A stretch of 64,000 nucleotides of DNA from Nocardia arthritidis (GCF_011801145.1 NZ_CP046172.1:9950016-10014015); one strand, 5' to 3'. Positions 25,594-34,921 are shown, numbered from the stretch's first letter. The notes: a model not told the origin generated them from the letters alone. Numbers and translations: made by a program.

Positions 25594-27174
25594 ATGGGAA
25601 CCCGTTGCGCACCGGCACTGTTCGGTGTGGTGCTCACCGGGATGCTCGCCCTGCCGTGCCCGGCGGCCGAGGCCGCACGACATCCCTGGGCGCCCCCACC
25701 GGTAAATAGTTGCGGCGAAACGGGTTTCGATCCGCTCAATCGCGAACCGGATCCGAGCCTGCCGCCACCGCCGATCATCCAGGTGCCGCCGACGATCGAT
25801 ATCCCGGTGCCGGTGCCCGAGCTCACCCCGGTGCCGGTGCCCGATCCGCCCCAGGACAACACCAGGATCGACGCCGAGCCGCTGCCCGAGGATCCGTGCC
25901 GGAATCCATGTCCCGACATCAGGGACACTCCGAAGCCGCCGGATCCGGACCCCGCACCCGACCCCGGCGGTCCCACCGGGTCGAGTTCCGGGTCCGGTTC
26001 GGGCTCCGGCACCGGCTCGTCGGACTCCGGATCCCCGATCAAGATTCCCAGCGTGCAGTTCCGGCCGGAGATCGAGCCGATCCCGATTCCGGTGCCCGGC
26101 GGTCCCGGTGATCCGCCGCAGCCCGCGCCGCCGCAGGTGGTGCATCCGGCCGAACCCGGGCCGGTGAGCGAGCCGGTGCCGCCGCCGCGCGTCGATTCGG
26201 TCGATCTGGTCGGTCAGGTCACCGGGCACGGCTCGCAGAACCGCACCGATATGCGCTGGCAGGTGGACGGCACCGACCTCGGCATCACCTGGGAGACCAA
26301 ACCCGGCGAGATCGCGGTCATCTTCGGCGACACCTTCGGCGACGGCTGGGAGGCCGGCGGCGTCGGCGGACCGGACTGGCGCAGCAACGTCATCGGGTAC
26401 AGCACCAACCGCGACCTGTCCAAGGGGCTGGTCATCGACAATATGGTGCAGAACAGCCGGTGCCACGCCGCCGAGCTGCTCGGCAGCCGCAAGATCAAGA
26501 ACTGGGAGACCACCACCATCCCGACCTCCGGTTTCGCCCTCGGGAACCGGCAGTACCTGAGCTATATGTCGGTGAACCACTGGAGCCGGATCCCGGGCCT
26601 GTGGTCGACCAACTTCGGCGGCATCGCCTACTCCGACGACGACGGACGCACCTGGGTCAAGGATCAGCACGCCCACTGGGACAACCTCTTCGGGCTCGGC
26701 CGGTTCCAGGTGGCGGCGATGGTGCCGCAGGGCGACTACGTGTACATGTTCGGCACGCCGAACGGGCGGGTCGGCGTGATCGGCCTGGCCAGGGTGCCCA
26801 AGGACGAGGTGCTGAACAAGTCCGCCTATCAGTACTGGGTGGGCGGCACCTGGGCGCCCGCCGCCGAAAACCTCGCGACGCCACTGGTTCCCGGCATCGC
26901 GAGCGAACTTTCGGTGCGCTACGACCAGGATTCCGGGCAGTGGCAGATGGTGTATCTGGATACCGCGCGCGGCACCATCGTGCTGCGCACTTCGGCTACG
27001 CCGCAAGGGATTTGGACCGATGAGGTGCCGCTGGTCGACACCTCGGACTATCCCAAGGCGTACGGCGGCTTCATCCACCCCTGGTCCACCGGTAAGGATC
27101 TGTACTTCACCATCTCGGCCTGGGACACCTACAACGTGTACCTCATGCACGCCCAATTGGATTCGGCGAACTGA
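25594..27174 (+). CDS. Secreted DUF4185 domain protein with Pro-rich linker
   Basis: A 526-residue exported protein. A signal peptide covers about residues 1-28 (FGVVLTGMLALPCPAAEA). Then comes a long low-complexity stretch rich in Pro, Asp, Ser and Gly (about 45-195, including PVPVPELTPVPVPDPP and a Ser-Gly repeat). The C-terminal DUF4185 domain (about 200-520) has a five-blade-propeller look, with IAVIFGDTFGDGWEAGG, YLSYMSVNHW and the repeated GRTWVKDQ-type blades. The family is related to glycosyl-hydrolase-like propellers, but catalytic residues are not established. Start ATG at 25594. It may bind or process envelope glycans. Confidence 0.82.
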   Translation: MGTRCAPALFGVVLTGMLALPCPAAEAARHPWAPPPVNSCGETGFDPLNREPDPSLPPPPIIQVPPTIDIPVPVPELTPVPVPDPPQDNTRIDAEPLPEDPCRNPCPDIRDTPKPPDPDPAPDPGGPTGSSSGSGSGSGTGSSDSGSPIKIPSVQFRPEIEPIPIPVPGGPGDPPQPAPPQVVHPAEPGPVSEPVPPPRVDSVDLVGQVTGHGSQNRTDMRWQVDGTDLGITWETKPGEIAVIFGDTFGDGWEAGGVGGPDWRSNVIGYSTNRDLSKGLVIDNMVQNSRCHAAELLGSRKIKNWETTTIPTSGFALGNRQYLSYMSVNHWSRIPGLWSTNFGGIAYSDDDGRTWVKDQHAHWDNLFGLGRFQVAAMVPQGDYVYMFGTPNGRVGVIGLARVPKDEVLNKSAYQYWVGGTWAPAAENLATPLVPGIASELSVRYDQDSGQWQMVYLDTARGTIVLRTSATPQGIWTDEVPLVDTSDYPKAYGGFIHPWSTGKDLYFTISAWDTYNVYLMHAQLDSAN

Positions 27175-27175
27175 G

Positions 27176-27196
27176 CTGAGGCCCACAGGGCCTCAG
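27176..27196. terminator. Hairpin between convergent DUF4185 and pxpC genes
   Basis: CTGAGGCC and GGCCTCAG form an 8-bp perfect stem immediately after the DUF4185 stop codon. The right arm overlaps the stop of pxpC on the other strand, so it can serve both transcripts. Confidence 0.6.
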
Positions 27197-28047
27197 GCCC
27201 GGCGGAATTCGATGATCCGGCCGGGACGCGCCTGTGCGACCGCATCGATATCGGCGTCGGCCACCACCGCGATCACCGGATAGCCGCCGGTGATCGGGTG
27301 GTCGGCGAGGAAAATCACCGGCTGACCGCTCGGCGGCACCTGGATCGAGCCGAGCGCCATACCCTCGGTCGGCAGTTCGGCGTCGATGGCGCGGCGCAGC
27401 GGCGGACCCGACCGGCGGTCCAGCCGGGCGCCGATCCGGTCGGTATCGGTGGACACCACCCACCGGCCCGCGAAAAGCGTTGCGGCATCGGCGAACCAGT
27501 CGTCCCGCGGGCCGAGGTGCGCGCCGATGATCAGCGGTTCCATCGAAGGCGCAGGCACCGGGGCGAATTCGACGATGGGCATGGTGCGCGGCGGTGGGCC
27601 GACCGGCAATCGGACGCCTGGGCGCAGCGGCTCCGGGCCCAGGCCGGAAAGGGTGTCGCGGCTGCGGGATCCGAGCACCGGAGCCACGTCGATACCGCCG
27701 CGCACCGCGACGTAGCTGCGCAGCCCGCTCGCGCTCAGCGCGAGCCGCAGCACCTGGCCTTCCGCCAATTCCAGCACGCTGGCATGACCCACCGGGGTGC
27801 CATCGATGGACGCCTGTGCCTGCGCGCCGGTCACCGCGACGGTGACGTGCCGTTCGGCGCGCAGCGCCAATCCGCCTAGGAGCACCTCGATTCCGGCGAA
27901 TTCCTCCGGATTCCCGACCAGGCGATTGGCGAGGCGCAGCGAGCCGCGGTCGGCCGCGCCCGCTGGACCGACGCCGGAATCGAACCAGCCGGGACGGCCC
28001 AGATCCTGGATGGTGGCCAGCGGTCCGACCTGCTCGACGACGATCAT
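27193..28047 (-). CDS. pxpC: 5-oxoprolinase subunit C (KipA/biotin-dependent carboxylase-like)
   Basis: A 284-residue PxpC protein, last gene of a pxpA-pxpB-pxpC operon. The N-terminal motif VVEQVGPLATIQDLGRPGW and GVGPAGAADRGSLRLANRLV are family hallmarks, as are VAVRGGIDVAPVLGSRSRDT and the C-terminal ITGGYPVIAVV. The ATG at 28047 overlaps the pxpB stop (TGATG), indicating coupled translation; the frame is open further upstream but that part is inside pxpB. Together PxpABC cleaves 5-oxoproline to glutamate with ATP, recycling a damage product of glutamine and glutamate. Confidence 0.9.
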   Translation of the reverse strand: MIVVEQVGPLATIQDLGRPGWFDSGVGPAGAADRGSLRLANRLVGNPEEFAGIEVLLGGLALRAERHVTVAVTGAQAQASIDGTPVGHASVLELAEGQVLRLALSASGLRSYVAVRGGIDVAPVLGSRSRDTLSGLGPEPLRPGVRLPVGPPPRTMPIVEFAPVPAPSMEPLIIGAHLGPRDDWFADAATLFAGRWVVSTDTDRIGARLDRRSGPPLRRAIDAELPTEGMALGSIQVPPSGQPVIFLADHPITGGYPVIAVVADADIDAVAQARPGRIIEFRRA

Positions 28048-28748
28048 CACCGCACCGCCTCGAAGCGCACCGCGGCACCCGCCCGGACAAGTGCGGGCGG
28101 ATCTCGTTCCACATCCCACATGGTGAGTTCCGTGGTGCCGATGAGCTGCCAGCCGCCCGGGGTGCTGCGCGGATAGACGGCGCTGAAACCGCCTGCCAGC
28201 GCGACGGATCCGGCCGGGATCGCGGTCCGCGACTGGGCGCGCCGCGGCACGGTGAGCCTGCCGTCGGGGGATTCCAGATAGCCGAATCCGGGTGCGAAAC
28301 CGACGAAGGCGCAGCGCCACACCGTACCGGTGTGCGCGGCAATCACTTCCGCGGTGGTCATGCCGAGGTGTGCGGCGACATCGGCCAGATCAGCGCCGTC
28401 ATAGCGGACCGGTATCAGCACGGGCTCGTCGGCAAAATCATTGCGCGCCACTGTTTCACGGGAAACATCGGCCGAATCCCGCGTTCCCGCCGCCGTATCC
28501 AGGCGATGGAGCAGTTCCTTGCGGACCGGTTCGGCGGCCTGCGGCGAAACCAGCGTCACCAGAATGGTTTCCGAGGCGGGCAGGATATCGGCGACGCCGG
28601 TGACGGGTTCCCGGCGCAGCCGGTCGGCCAGCAGCGTCGTCGTCGCATGATCCGGTGGGGTGAGCAATAGCGCGCGATCACCGGCAGCGCGAATCAGCCG
28701 AGCCGGGTCGAGCCGGGTCGGCGGGCCCTTCGGGGCCGGATCCGTCAT
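28047..28748 (-). CDS. pxpB: 5-oxoprolinase subunit B (KipI/allophanate hydrolase-1 domain)
   Basis: A 233-residue PxpB protein. The family signature is seen in VRYDGADLADVAAHLGMT, CAFVGFAPGFGYLESP and GGWQLIGTTELTMWD. It is the middle gene of the operon, 87 bases after pxpA and overlapping pxpC. An oddity: codons for VSRETV near the middle lie in a perfect-looking parS-type 16-mer (listed separately), so this coding region may also be a ParB-binding site. Confidence 0.9.
   Translation of the reverse strand: MTDPAPKGPPTRLDPARLIRAAGDRALLLTPPDHATTTLLADRLRREPVTGVADILPASETILVTLVSPQAAEPVRKELLHRLDTAAGTRDSADVSRETVARNDFADEPVLIPVRYDGADLADVAAHLGMTTAEVIAAHTGTVWRCAFVGFAPGFGYLESPDGRLTVPRRAQSRTAIPAGSVALAGGFSAVYPRSTPGGWQLIGTTELTMWDVERDPPALVRAGAAVRFEAVR
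28452..28467. promoter_or_regulatory. parS-like site inside pxpB
   Basis: TGTTTCACGGGAAACA differs by one base from the canonical palindrome TGTTTCACGTGAAACA. The same variant occurs at 52176, upstream of parA. It lies about 36 kb from the dnaA end. On the coding strand it encodes VSRET, the same peptide as the parS inside the 5' end of parA. Confidence 0.75.
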
Positions 28749-28835
28749 CGCACCGCATCCATTACCGCAGCACCGGAGGTTATCCGGTGGTTCACCAACC
28801 GTGGGAGCAGATGGTACCGCGCGGAAAGCGGGACC

Positions 28836-29591
28836 TCACACGAAGGCTTCGACCGGAATCCCTGCCTCGGTGAGACTGCTGCGGATCAGCCTCGCCATCT
28901 CCACCGCAGCCGGAGTATCGCCGTGCACACACAGGCTCGCCGCGGCGACCGTCACCTCACCCGAACCGTCGACGATCCGCGCGGTACCCGACATCGCGAT
29001 CGAAACCGCCTGCGCCACCGCCTCCTTCGTGTGCAGCACCGCGCCGGGCAGCTTGCGCGAGGCCAACAGACCCTCGGCGGTATAGGCCCGATCGGCGAAA
29101 CCCTCGCCGACGAACCGGATCCCGGCCTCCTCGGCGGCCTTCGCCATATGCGTATCCGCCGGCCCGAGCAGGGCCAGCTCGCTGTCGAAATCGACCATCG
29201 CGCCCACCAGCGCGGCCGCGAGCCTGGGATCGCCCGCTGCCGAATGATAGAGCGCGCCATGCGGTTTCACGTATCGCACCCGATCGCCCGCGGCACGCGC
29301 GAAAACCTCCAGGCTGCCGATCTGGTACAACACCTCGTCACGCAGCTCGGCCGGTTCGATGGCGATCGCGCGTCTGCCGAAACCGGCCAGGTCGCGATGA
29401 CCGACATGGGCGCCGATCCGGACGCCGCGCTCCACGGCGAGCGCACACGTGCGGCGCATGATCGACGGATCGCCCGCGTGGAAACCACACGCGATATTGG
29501 CGCTGGTGACGATATCGAGCATGGCGGCGTCATCGCCCATGGTCCACGACCCGAAACCCTCACCGAGATCGCTATTGAGATCGAGCGGCAT
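28836..29591 (-). CDS. pxpA: 5-oxoprolinase subunit A (LamB/YcsF family)
   Basis: A 251-residue LamB/YcsF protein. Hallmarks are LDLNSDLGEGFGSWTMGDDA at the N-terminus, NIACGFHAGDPSIM (about residue 33), IGAHVGHRDLAGFGRR and YVKPHGALYHSA (about 104). First gene of the 5-oxoprolinase operon. By published family knowledge this is the hydrolase-like subunit of PxpABC. No regulator is adjacent. Confidence 0.93.
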   Translation of the reverse strand: MPLDLNSDLGEGFGSWTMGDDAAMLDIVTSANIACGFHAGDPSIMRRTCALAVERGVRIGAHVGHRDLAGFGRRAIAIEPAELRDEVLYQIGSLEVFARAAGDRVRYVKPHGALYHSAAGDPRLAAALVGAMVDFDSELALLGPADTHMAKAAEEAGIRFVGEGFADRAYTAEGLLASRKLPGAVLHTKEAVAQAVSIAMSGTARIVDGSGEVTVAAASLCVHGDTPAAVEMARLIRSSLTEAGIPVEAFV

Positions 29592-29720
29592 CGGGGCTCC
29601 TTTCTAAGACGCGAGGACTATCTCCAGACTGTCACGTCCGCGTCGGGTCGGCTTACCCGATCAGCATGTACGACCGGCGGTATTCGGCCGTCGCCGGGGG
29701 CGGGTCGAAATCCAGACTGC

Positions 29721-31235
29721 TCAACACGGGTAGACGTGCACTTCGGTCGCCTTCACCGCGAAAAAGACCGGCAGACCCGGCGCGAGATCCAATTCCGCGA
29801 CGGCGGCGGGCGTCAGGTCGGCGGCCAGGCCGGGGGAGCCGTCGGGGTTGTCCGCGCCGCGCACCCTGATGATTCCGCCGCGATCGGTGAGTTCGGCGAT
29901 CCGGATCCGGAAGGTATTGCGCGGGCTGCCTTCCGGCTGTTCACGATGCACCGCCACCGCCGAAGGCGCGAACACCGCGGCCGCCCGGCCGCCCCGGGTC
30001 AGCGCGCCGTCAATGCGTCCCAGCACTTCTACATCGTCGGCCACTACCGCGCCGACCTCGTCATTTCCGACCCCCGAACTGCTCGCGGCCGTGCCGACCA
30101 ACAGGTTCACCCCCGCGACCCGCGCCGCGAACCCACTGCGGGGCCGCGTCAAAACCCTTGTGACTGGACCTGATTCGACCACGCGGCCCGACTCGATCAC
30201 CACCAGACGATCGGCCAGCGTGAGCGCATCGATGATGTCATGGGTCACCAGCACCGCGCTGCGGGTCGCCCGCGAATGGCCGATTGTTCCGCGGCCCGCC
30301 ACAGCCGTCGACCCGAATCCGTGCCCTGGCCGCACACCCGCACCGGCGGCGGTGTCGACCGATGACCCGATGCCACCCTGCGCCGCCAGCGACCCGAAAC
30401 CATCCAGCGCCGAGCCACGCTGCGCTCGCGGATCGACACGGGTGTCGGCCGGTGATTCGTTGTGCTCACGCGCCGCAGCCGTCGACCTGAGATCATTCGG
30501 CACCGAGCCGCGCCGCGCTCGCGCACCGGCAAGGATGTCGCCCAATGATCTGATTCGGTCCCATGCTGTAAGGCTCGGCCTGCCGACAGCCCATGCGGCA
30601 GAGCTTGATTCGAAATCCAGCGGGTCGGCGTCAGGCCCGGCACCAGCCGCCGGATCGCGCAATACCCGGCGCAGCAGCGCCCGCATCGCCGGTGCCACGG
30701 CGACATCCAGTGCCGCCATCGGCTCATCCAACAGAATGAGCCGCGGGCGTACGGCGAGTGCCCGCGCCAGCGCCACCCGCTGCGCCTGGCCGCCGGACAA
30801 TTGTCCCGGTTTGCGCCGTGCCAACTCCACAGCGTCGACGGCGGCAAGCCATTCGTGCGCGACGGCCCGCGCGGTGCCCGCCCGCAGCCCGCCGCTGCGC
30901 GGCCCGAACGCCACATTCTGCGCCACCGTCAGATGCGGAAACAGCAGCGGTTCCTGCGCGAGCAGCGAGATCCCGCGCCGATGCGGCGGCACCGCAATCG
31001 ATTTCCCGGTATCGGTCAGCGTCCGTCCACCGAGCCGCACCTGCCCGGCGTCGGGACGCACCAACCCGGCGATCACATCCAGCAGCGTCGACTTCCCGGC
31101 CCCATTGGGCCCGAGTACCGCGAGCACCTCACCCGCGCCCACCTCCAGCCGCACATCGAAATCCCGATCCGCCAGCCGCGCAACAACTTCCAATCCGGCC
31201 CCGACCGCATTCGGGTCATCTGCCCGCCGCGTCAT
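29721..31235 (-). CDS. modC: Molybdate ABC transporter ATPase with large internal insertion
   Basis: About 504 residues, well above the usual 350-380 of ModC. Walker A GPNGAGKST (about 41-49), LSGGQ (146-150), Walker B LILLDEP and D-loop AALD (166-177) and the C-terminal TOBE/Mop domain (NTFRIRIAELTDRGG, VFFAVKATEVHVYP) are present. Between the D-loop helix and the H-loop (VLVTHD) there is an insertion of about 130 residues of low-complexity sequence. Start ATG 31235 fits the family N-terminus; GTG 31304 would add 23 residues. Last gene of the molybdate operon, separated from modB by about 690 bases that include a repeat array. Whether the enlarged ATPase works is unknown. Confidence 0.85.
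   Translation of the reverse strand: MTRRADDPNAVGAGLEVVARLADRDFDVRLEVGAGEVLAVLGPNGAGKSTLLDVIAGLVRPDAGQVRLGGRTLTDTGKSIAVPPHRRGISLLAQEPLLFPHLTVAQNVAFGPRSGGLRAGTARAVAHEWLAAVDAVELARRKPGQLSGGQAQRVALARALAVRPRLILLDEPMAALDVAVAPAMRALLRRVLRDPAAGAGPDADPLDFESSSAAWAVGRPSLTAWDRIRSLGDILAGARARRGSVPNDLRSTAAAREHNESPADTRVDPRAQRGSALDGFGSLAAQGGIGSSVDTAAGAGVRPGHGFGSTAVAGRGTIGHSRATRSAVLVTHDIIDALTLADRLVVIESGRVVESGPVTRVLTRPRSGFAARVAGVNLLVGTAASSSGVGNDEVGAVVADDVEVLGRIDGALTRGGRAAAVFAPSAVAVHREQPEGSPRNTFRIRIAELTDRGGIIRVRGADNPDGSPGLAADLTPAAVAELDLAPGLPVFFAVKATEVHVYPC
30263..30656 (-). repeat. Repeat-containing insertion within modC
   Basis: The in-frame insertion contains three degenerate units of about 29-30 residues. Each runs from an Arg/Gly/Ser-rich start (RRGSVPND, QRGSALDG, RPGHG) through an FGS- or LRS-type core with STAAA, SLAAQ or STAVA to an Asp/Ala-Thr end (SPADT, SSVDT, HSRAT). 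No known domain is recognised. It sits between Walker B and the H-loop, where ABC ATPases normally have only a few residues. Confidence 0.7.
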
Positions 31236-31370
31236 CGCCGACCACCAACCATCTGCCCCCGGTTCGTACCGAGCCCCGTTGACGCGGGCCATGGGCATAC
31301 CCACACCGCCACGTCCATGAGTCGCCGTGGCTGCGCACCGACAGCACCACCCCGAACCAGCCCCTGGCTA

Positions 31371-31745
31371 GCCGAACTCCGAATCCCGTTCGCATTGCGC
31401 CAATCCGGCAAGGGGGATCGCGCAAAGGCTGACCGATCGCCCCACCGGTGCACGGTCACCTCGCGCCACCGCCATGGCCAATCCATCGACCAACCGCCGC
31501 ATCGCCCAATCCCATTCGCATCACGCCAAGCCCACACAGAACGGGATCGCGCAACCGCTGACCAATGTCCCCACCGATGCACCGTCACCTCGCGCCACCG
31601 CCATGGCCGACCCATCAACCAACCGCCGCATCGCCCAATCCCATTCGCATCACGCCAAGCCCACACAGAACGGGATCGCGCAACCGCTGACCGATCCCGC
31701 CACCAATGCACCGTCATCTCGCGCCACCGCCATGGCCGACCCGGC
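31371..31745. repeat. 129-bp tandem repeat array between modB and modC
   Basis: The landmark GCCATGGCC recurs at 31471, 31600 and 31729, an exact spacing of 129 bases. Units at 31471-31599 and 31600-31728 are nearly identical. A diverged unit precedes them from about 31371, and a truncated one follows to about 31745. Because 129 is 43 codons, long frames stay open on both strands, but neither looks like a real protein. The array lies in the gap between modB and modC. Confidence 0.85.
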
Positions 31746-31926
31746 ATCGACTGGCCGTTTCTCCCGATTTCTTTCGCGCCAGGCTTATTCGGCACGGCAC
31801 CGGAATCAACGCTCATCGGTTGGCCGCACATCGCCGCGTTTACTTCCCGGCGATACCGGCGTCCCGTTATCCCACAGACGATTCCCGAATCGCATTCATG
31901 CGGCGTTGGTACCGCGAGTTCGAGAC

Positions 31927-32814
31927 TCATCGGTTCGCTCCCGTGTCGGGGCGCGGTTGGGTTCCGGGGCGCCACCATTCACGGATTGCCGAACGGCCGC
32001 TTTGGAGGGCGGTGCCGGGCATGGGGCCGGAGCGGCGGTAGGCGATCAGGACGATGAGGATGGCGACTATGACGAGCAGGACCGAAAGGGCTACCGCCGC
32101 ATCGGGATCGGCCTCGCGTTCCAGGTAGATCTCCAGCGGCAGGGTGCGGGTGCGGCCTTGCAGGCTGCCTGCGAAGGTGATGGTCGCACCGAATTCGCCG
32201 AGGGCACGGGCGAAGGACAGCACCGCGCCGGACAGCAGCGCGGGACGCAGCAGCGGGAGGGTGACCCGCCACCACACCGTCGTCGGGCGGGCGCCGAGCG
32301 TCGCGGCGATCTGCTCGTAGTGGTTACCCGCCGTGCGCATCGCGCCCTCCAGGGTCAGCACCAGAAAGGGCAGGGCGACAAACGTTTGCGCGAGTACCAC
32401 GGCGGTGGTGCTGAACGCGATATGAATTCCGGCCGCCTCCAACTGTTTTCCGAGCAGCCCCTGGCGCCCGAAGGTGTACAGCAGCGCGATACCGCCGACC
32501 ACCGGCGGTAATACCAAGGGCAGCAGCACCATTGCCCGCAGCAGCGGCAACCCGCGCCAGCGCGACCTGGCCAGCACCGCCGCCATCGGCACCCCGAGCA
32601 GCACACACAGCACGGTGCTCGCGGTCGCGGTGCGCAGGCTAAGCCAGAGCGCGTCCTGTGAGGCGGTTGTGCGCACCGCGGTGAAAAAGCGCGACCATTG
32701 GACCCCGCCGGCCAGCGCCGCCAACGGCAACAGCACCAGCGCGAACCCGGCCGCCGACGGCAGCAGCAACCAGCGCGGAAGCCCGGTCCTCACCGGAAAT
32801 ACCCGGTCCGCCAT
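31927..32814 (-). CDS. modB: Molybdate ABC transporter permease
   Basis: A 295-residue permease with about five to six membrane segments. The conserved cytoplasmic loop is [20 protein letters not shown] (about residues 171-190), followed by [20 protein letters not shown], which is highly typical of ModB. Start ATG at 32814 is in the gap after modA and fits the family; the frame continues upstream into modA. Second gene after modA in the minus-strand operon. The C-terminal tail (after RRSGPMPG) is longer than usual. Confidence 0.9.
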   Translation of the reverse strand: MADRVFPVRTGLPRWLLLPSAAGFALVLLPLAALAGGVQWSRFFTAVRTTASQDALWLSLRTATASTVLCVLLGVPMAAVLARSRWRGLPLLRAMVLLPLVLPPVVGGIALLYTFGRQGLLGKQLEAAGIHIAFSTTAVVLAQTFVALPFLVLTLEGAMRTAGNHYEQIAATLGARPTTVWWRVTLPLLRPALLSGAVLSFARALGEFGATITFAGSLQGRTRTLPLEIYLEREADPDAAVALSVLLVIVAILIVLIAYRRSGPMPGTALQSGRSAIREWWRPGTQPRPDTGANR

Positions 32815-32852
32815 GCGCGGGCATCGCCCCGCCGCTTCGCTCGCGTGGCCAC

Positions 32853-33617
32853 TTACGGCGCCCCGAATCCGGCTCCCTGCAGCGCCGCCCGCCCCTTCGG
32901 CCCGGTGACCAGGCCCTCGAATTCGTGTGCCAACTTCTCCTGCTTCGAATCCTTCAGCACCGCAATGGGATAGGTGTTGACCGCGGCCGCGGACTCCGGC
33001 ATCGAAACGGTGGCCACCTTCGCACCCGCCGAGGTCGCGTCGGTCACGTACACCACGCCGGCATCGGCCTGGCCGGAGGTCACCTTGGTGAGCACATCCG
33101 TCACCGACTGCTCCTCGCTCACCGGTTTCAGCGCGACACCCGCCGCATCGGTGACCTTCTTGGTGGCCCGCCCGCACGGCACCGGCGCGGCGCACACCAC
33201 CAGCTGCAACCCGGGTTGGGTCAGATCACGCAGTCCGGCAACGTGTTTCGGATTGCCGGGCGCGGTGACGATGGTGAGCACATTGGTGGCGAAGTTCTGG
33301 GTGGCCTCGGTGATCCGGCCGCCCTTGACCGCAGTATCCATGGTCACCGGGTCGGCGGCGGCGAAAACGTCGGCGGGCGCGCCCTGATTGATCTGCGCCG
33401 CGAGGTCGGATGAACCGGCGAAGGAGAACTGCACCTTGGCGCCGGGATGATCGGCCTCGAATTGTTTGGCCAGATCGGTGAACACCTGCTTCAACGACGC
33501 GGCCGCATACACCGTAACGGTATCCGAGCCGGACTTACCGGAATCATCACTGCCGCAACCGGTTACCACCACCGCGGCGAGCGCGCCCGCGACCGATGCG
33601 GCGACCACCCGGTTCAT
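32853..33617 (-). CDS. modA: Molybdate-binding lipoprotein
   Basis: A 254-residue binding protein. Lipobox VTGC (Cys about residue 20) after a short hydrophobic segment. ModA motifs are [40 protein letters not shown] and [10 protein letters not shown], the oxyanion-binding serines included. Start ATG 33617 overlaps the stop of the regulator gene by 4 bases, so the longer frame is not used. It captures molybdate (or tungstate) outside the membrane for ModBC. Confidence 0.93.
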   Translation of the reverse strand: MNRVVAASVAGALAAVVVTGCGSDDSGKSGSDTVTVYAAASLKQVFTDLAKQFEADHPGAKVQFSFAGSSDLAAQINQGAPADVFAAADPVTMDTAVKGGRITEATQNFATNVLTIVTAPGNPKHVAGLRDLTQPGLQLVVCAAPVPCGRATKKVTDAAGVALKPVSEEQSVTDVLTKVTSGQADAGVVYVTDATSAGAKVATVSMPESAAAVNTYPIAVLKDSKQEKLAHEFEGLVTGPKGRAALQGAGFGAP

Positions 33618-34012
33618 TCGGCGGCCGTTTCGACCACGACGGTGGTCGCCTTCACGCTGGCCATCGCCACACTTCCGGGTTCCAGCCCCAGTTCGCGCAC
33701 CGCATCGGCGCTCATCAACGACACCACTGTGAACGGTCCGCATTGCATCTCCACCTGAGCCATTACCGTGTCGGTCACCACGCGGGTGACCAAGCCGGGA
33801 AACCGATTACGCGCCGAGCTGGCGCTGCCGAGCCGAGCCCGCGGCGTCCGTGCCTGCTCGACGGCGAGGGCCGCGAGTTCTTTGCCATCGATCACCAACC
33901 GGCCGGAGGAATCCTTCGTCGCGGTGAGCGCGCCGGCATCGATCCAACGGCGCACGCTGTCGTCGCTGACGCCGAGCAGTTCGGCGGCGTCACGTATTCG
34001 CAGGGTGGCCAC
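33614..34012 (-). CDS. HTH-Mop molybdate-responsive regulator/binding protein
   Basis: A 132-residue protein with two parts. Residues 4-50 are a MerR/excisionase-type helix-turn-helix (IRDAAELLGVSDDSVRRWID). Residues 66-130 are a Mop/TOBE molybdate-binding domain (RNRFPGLVTRVVTD, VMAQVEMQCGPFTVVSLMS). It heads the molybdate operon and overlaps modA by 4 bases. By analogy with other HTH-Mop proteins it probably senses molybdate and regulates its own operon; direct evidence is not in the sequence. Confidence 0.87.
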   Translation of the reverse strand: MATLRIRDAAELLGVSDDSVRRWIDAGALTATKDSSGRLVIDGKELAALAVEQARTPRARLGSASSARNRFPGLVTRVVTDTVMAQVEMQCGPFTVVSLMSADAVRELGLEPGSVAMASVKATTVVVETAAE

Positions 34013-34127
34013 GCGCCGAGCTTAGTTCCGCGAACTCGGACAAACCAATCGTATGAATCCGCAAACGCGGAGGAAAACCGGGCAGGCATGGTTGTGTTCT
34101 CCGCCGAGCAGTACGCTCGACCGGGTC

Positions 34128-34913
34128 ATGGCCATGAATTTCGTTGACTTCGGTCGGCGCCTGTTCGACCCGTCCTGGCTCGAGCAATGGATCACCGTCA
34201 CCACCGCATGGGTGGATCCGGTTGCCGACCTGGGCTCGGGTGCGGTCACCGCGCTGGTTCCCGATGTCCTGATGACGGTGCTCAGCGAGGGCATCCTGAG
34301 CCGCTTCGGCGGGCAGGAGGTCAGCGCCACCCTGCTCGGCCACGACCTGCACGCAACGCTGGACGTGTTGAAGGTGCGCAGGCGCGGAGCGCATTTCCAG
34401 ACCAAGACGATGCTGTCGGCACTGCGCTGGGACGAACATCCGATCGAGCAGGTCACCGTCATCGCGCACGGCGTCCGCCTGATCCCCGGCGTGCCCGCGA
34501 AGGTGCGCAGCTCCCAGCTCGACATCGACGGCGTCATCACCACGGCAGCGCTGGTCGGCTGGCTCAACACCCGGCAGCCGGAGTGGCAGCTCACCGTGCA
34601 CAAATCCGGCCTGATCCGCGCCCATCACCGCAAAAGACGCCTGTCCGCCCTGGTCGACGCCTCAGTGACGGACAACCAGCTCGCGCTGGAGATAAGGCGG
34701 GCCAACTGGTTCGGCATCCGGCTGCCGCGCCGCCTCTACCGCGTGCCGCCCGTCCCGCTGACCGACCTGCCGAACAATGCCCGTGTCGTACAGGCCGTCC
34801 GCGACGGCCACCTGATCCGCTGGCGCGTCGAACTCCCGGAGATCGTCGGCTCCTTCGATTTGGCGCAGATCCGCGCCGCGATCGTCGCGGGCACCACCCT
34901 GATCGTCTTCTGA
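34128..34913 (+). CDS. Hypothetical protein, possibly DUF2993-like
   Basis: A protein of about 261 residues without a signal peptide or clear membrane helix. Regular beta-rich repeats (EVSATLLGHDLHATLDVLKV, SQLDIDGVITTAALVGWLN, DNQLALEIRRANWFGIRLP) resemble the elongated lipid-binding LmeA/DUF2993 proteins of mycolic-acid bacteria, but I cannot confirm the family. ATG at 34134 is an equally good start. Convergent with pcnA and divergent from the molybdate regulator. Confidence 0.75.
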   Translation: MAMNFVDFGRRLFDPSWLEQWITVTTAWVDPVADLGSGAVTALVPDVLMTVLSEGILSRFGGQEVSATLLGHDLHATLDVLKVRRRGAHFQTKTMLSALRWDEHPIEQVTVIAHGVRLIPGVPAKVRSSQLDIDGVITTAALVGWLNTRQPEWQLTVHKSGLIRAHHRKRRLSALVDASVTDNQLALEIRRANWFGIRLPRRLYRVPPVPLTDLPNNARVVQAVRDGHLIRWRVELPEIVGSFDLAQIRAAIVAGTTLIVF

Positions 34914-34921
34914 AACCCGGC

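Noticed and set aside
31371..31745. CRISPR array
   Set aside because: Units are 129 bases with no alternation of short repeats and unique spacers, and no cas gene is nearby. The same applies to 52745-52935.
31232..32511. Long frames on both strands across the 129-bp repeats, with 43-residue repeats
   Set aside because: The period is a multiple of three, so any frame without a stop repeats for free. The frames run into modB or modC and have no start signals.
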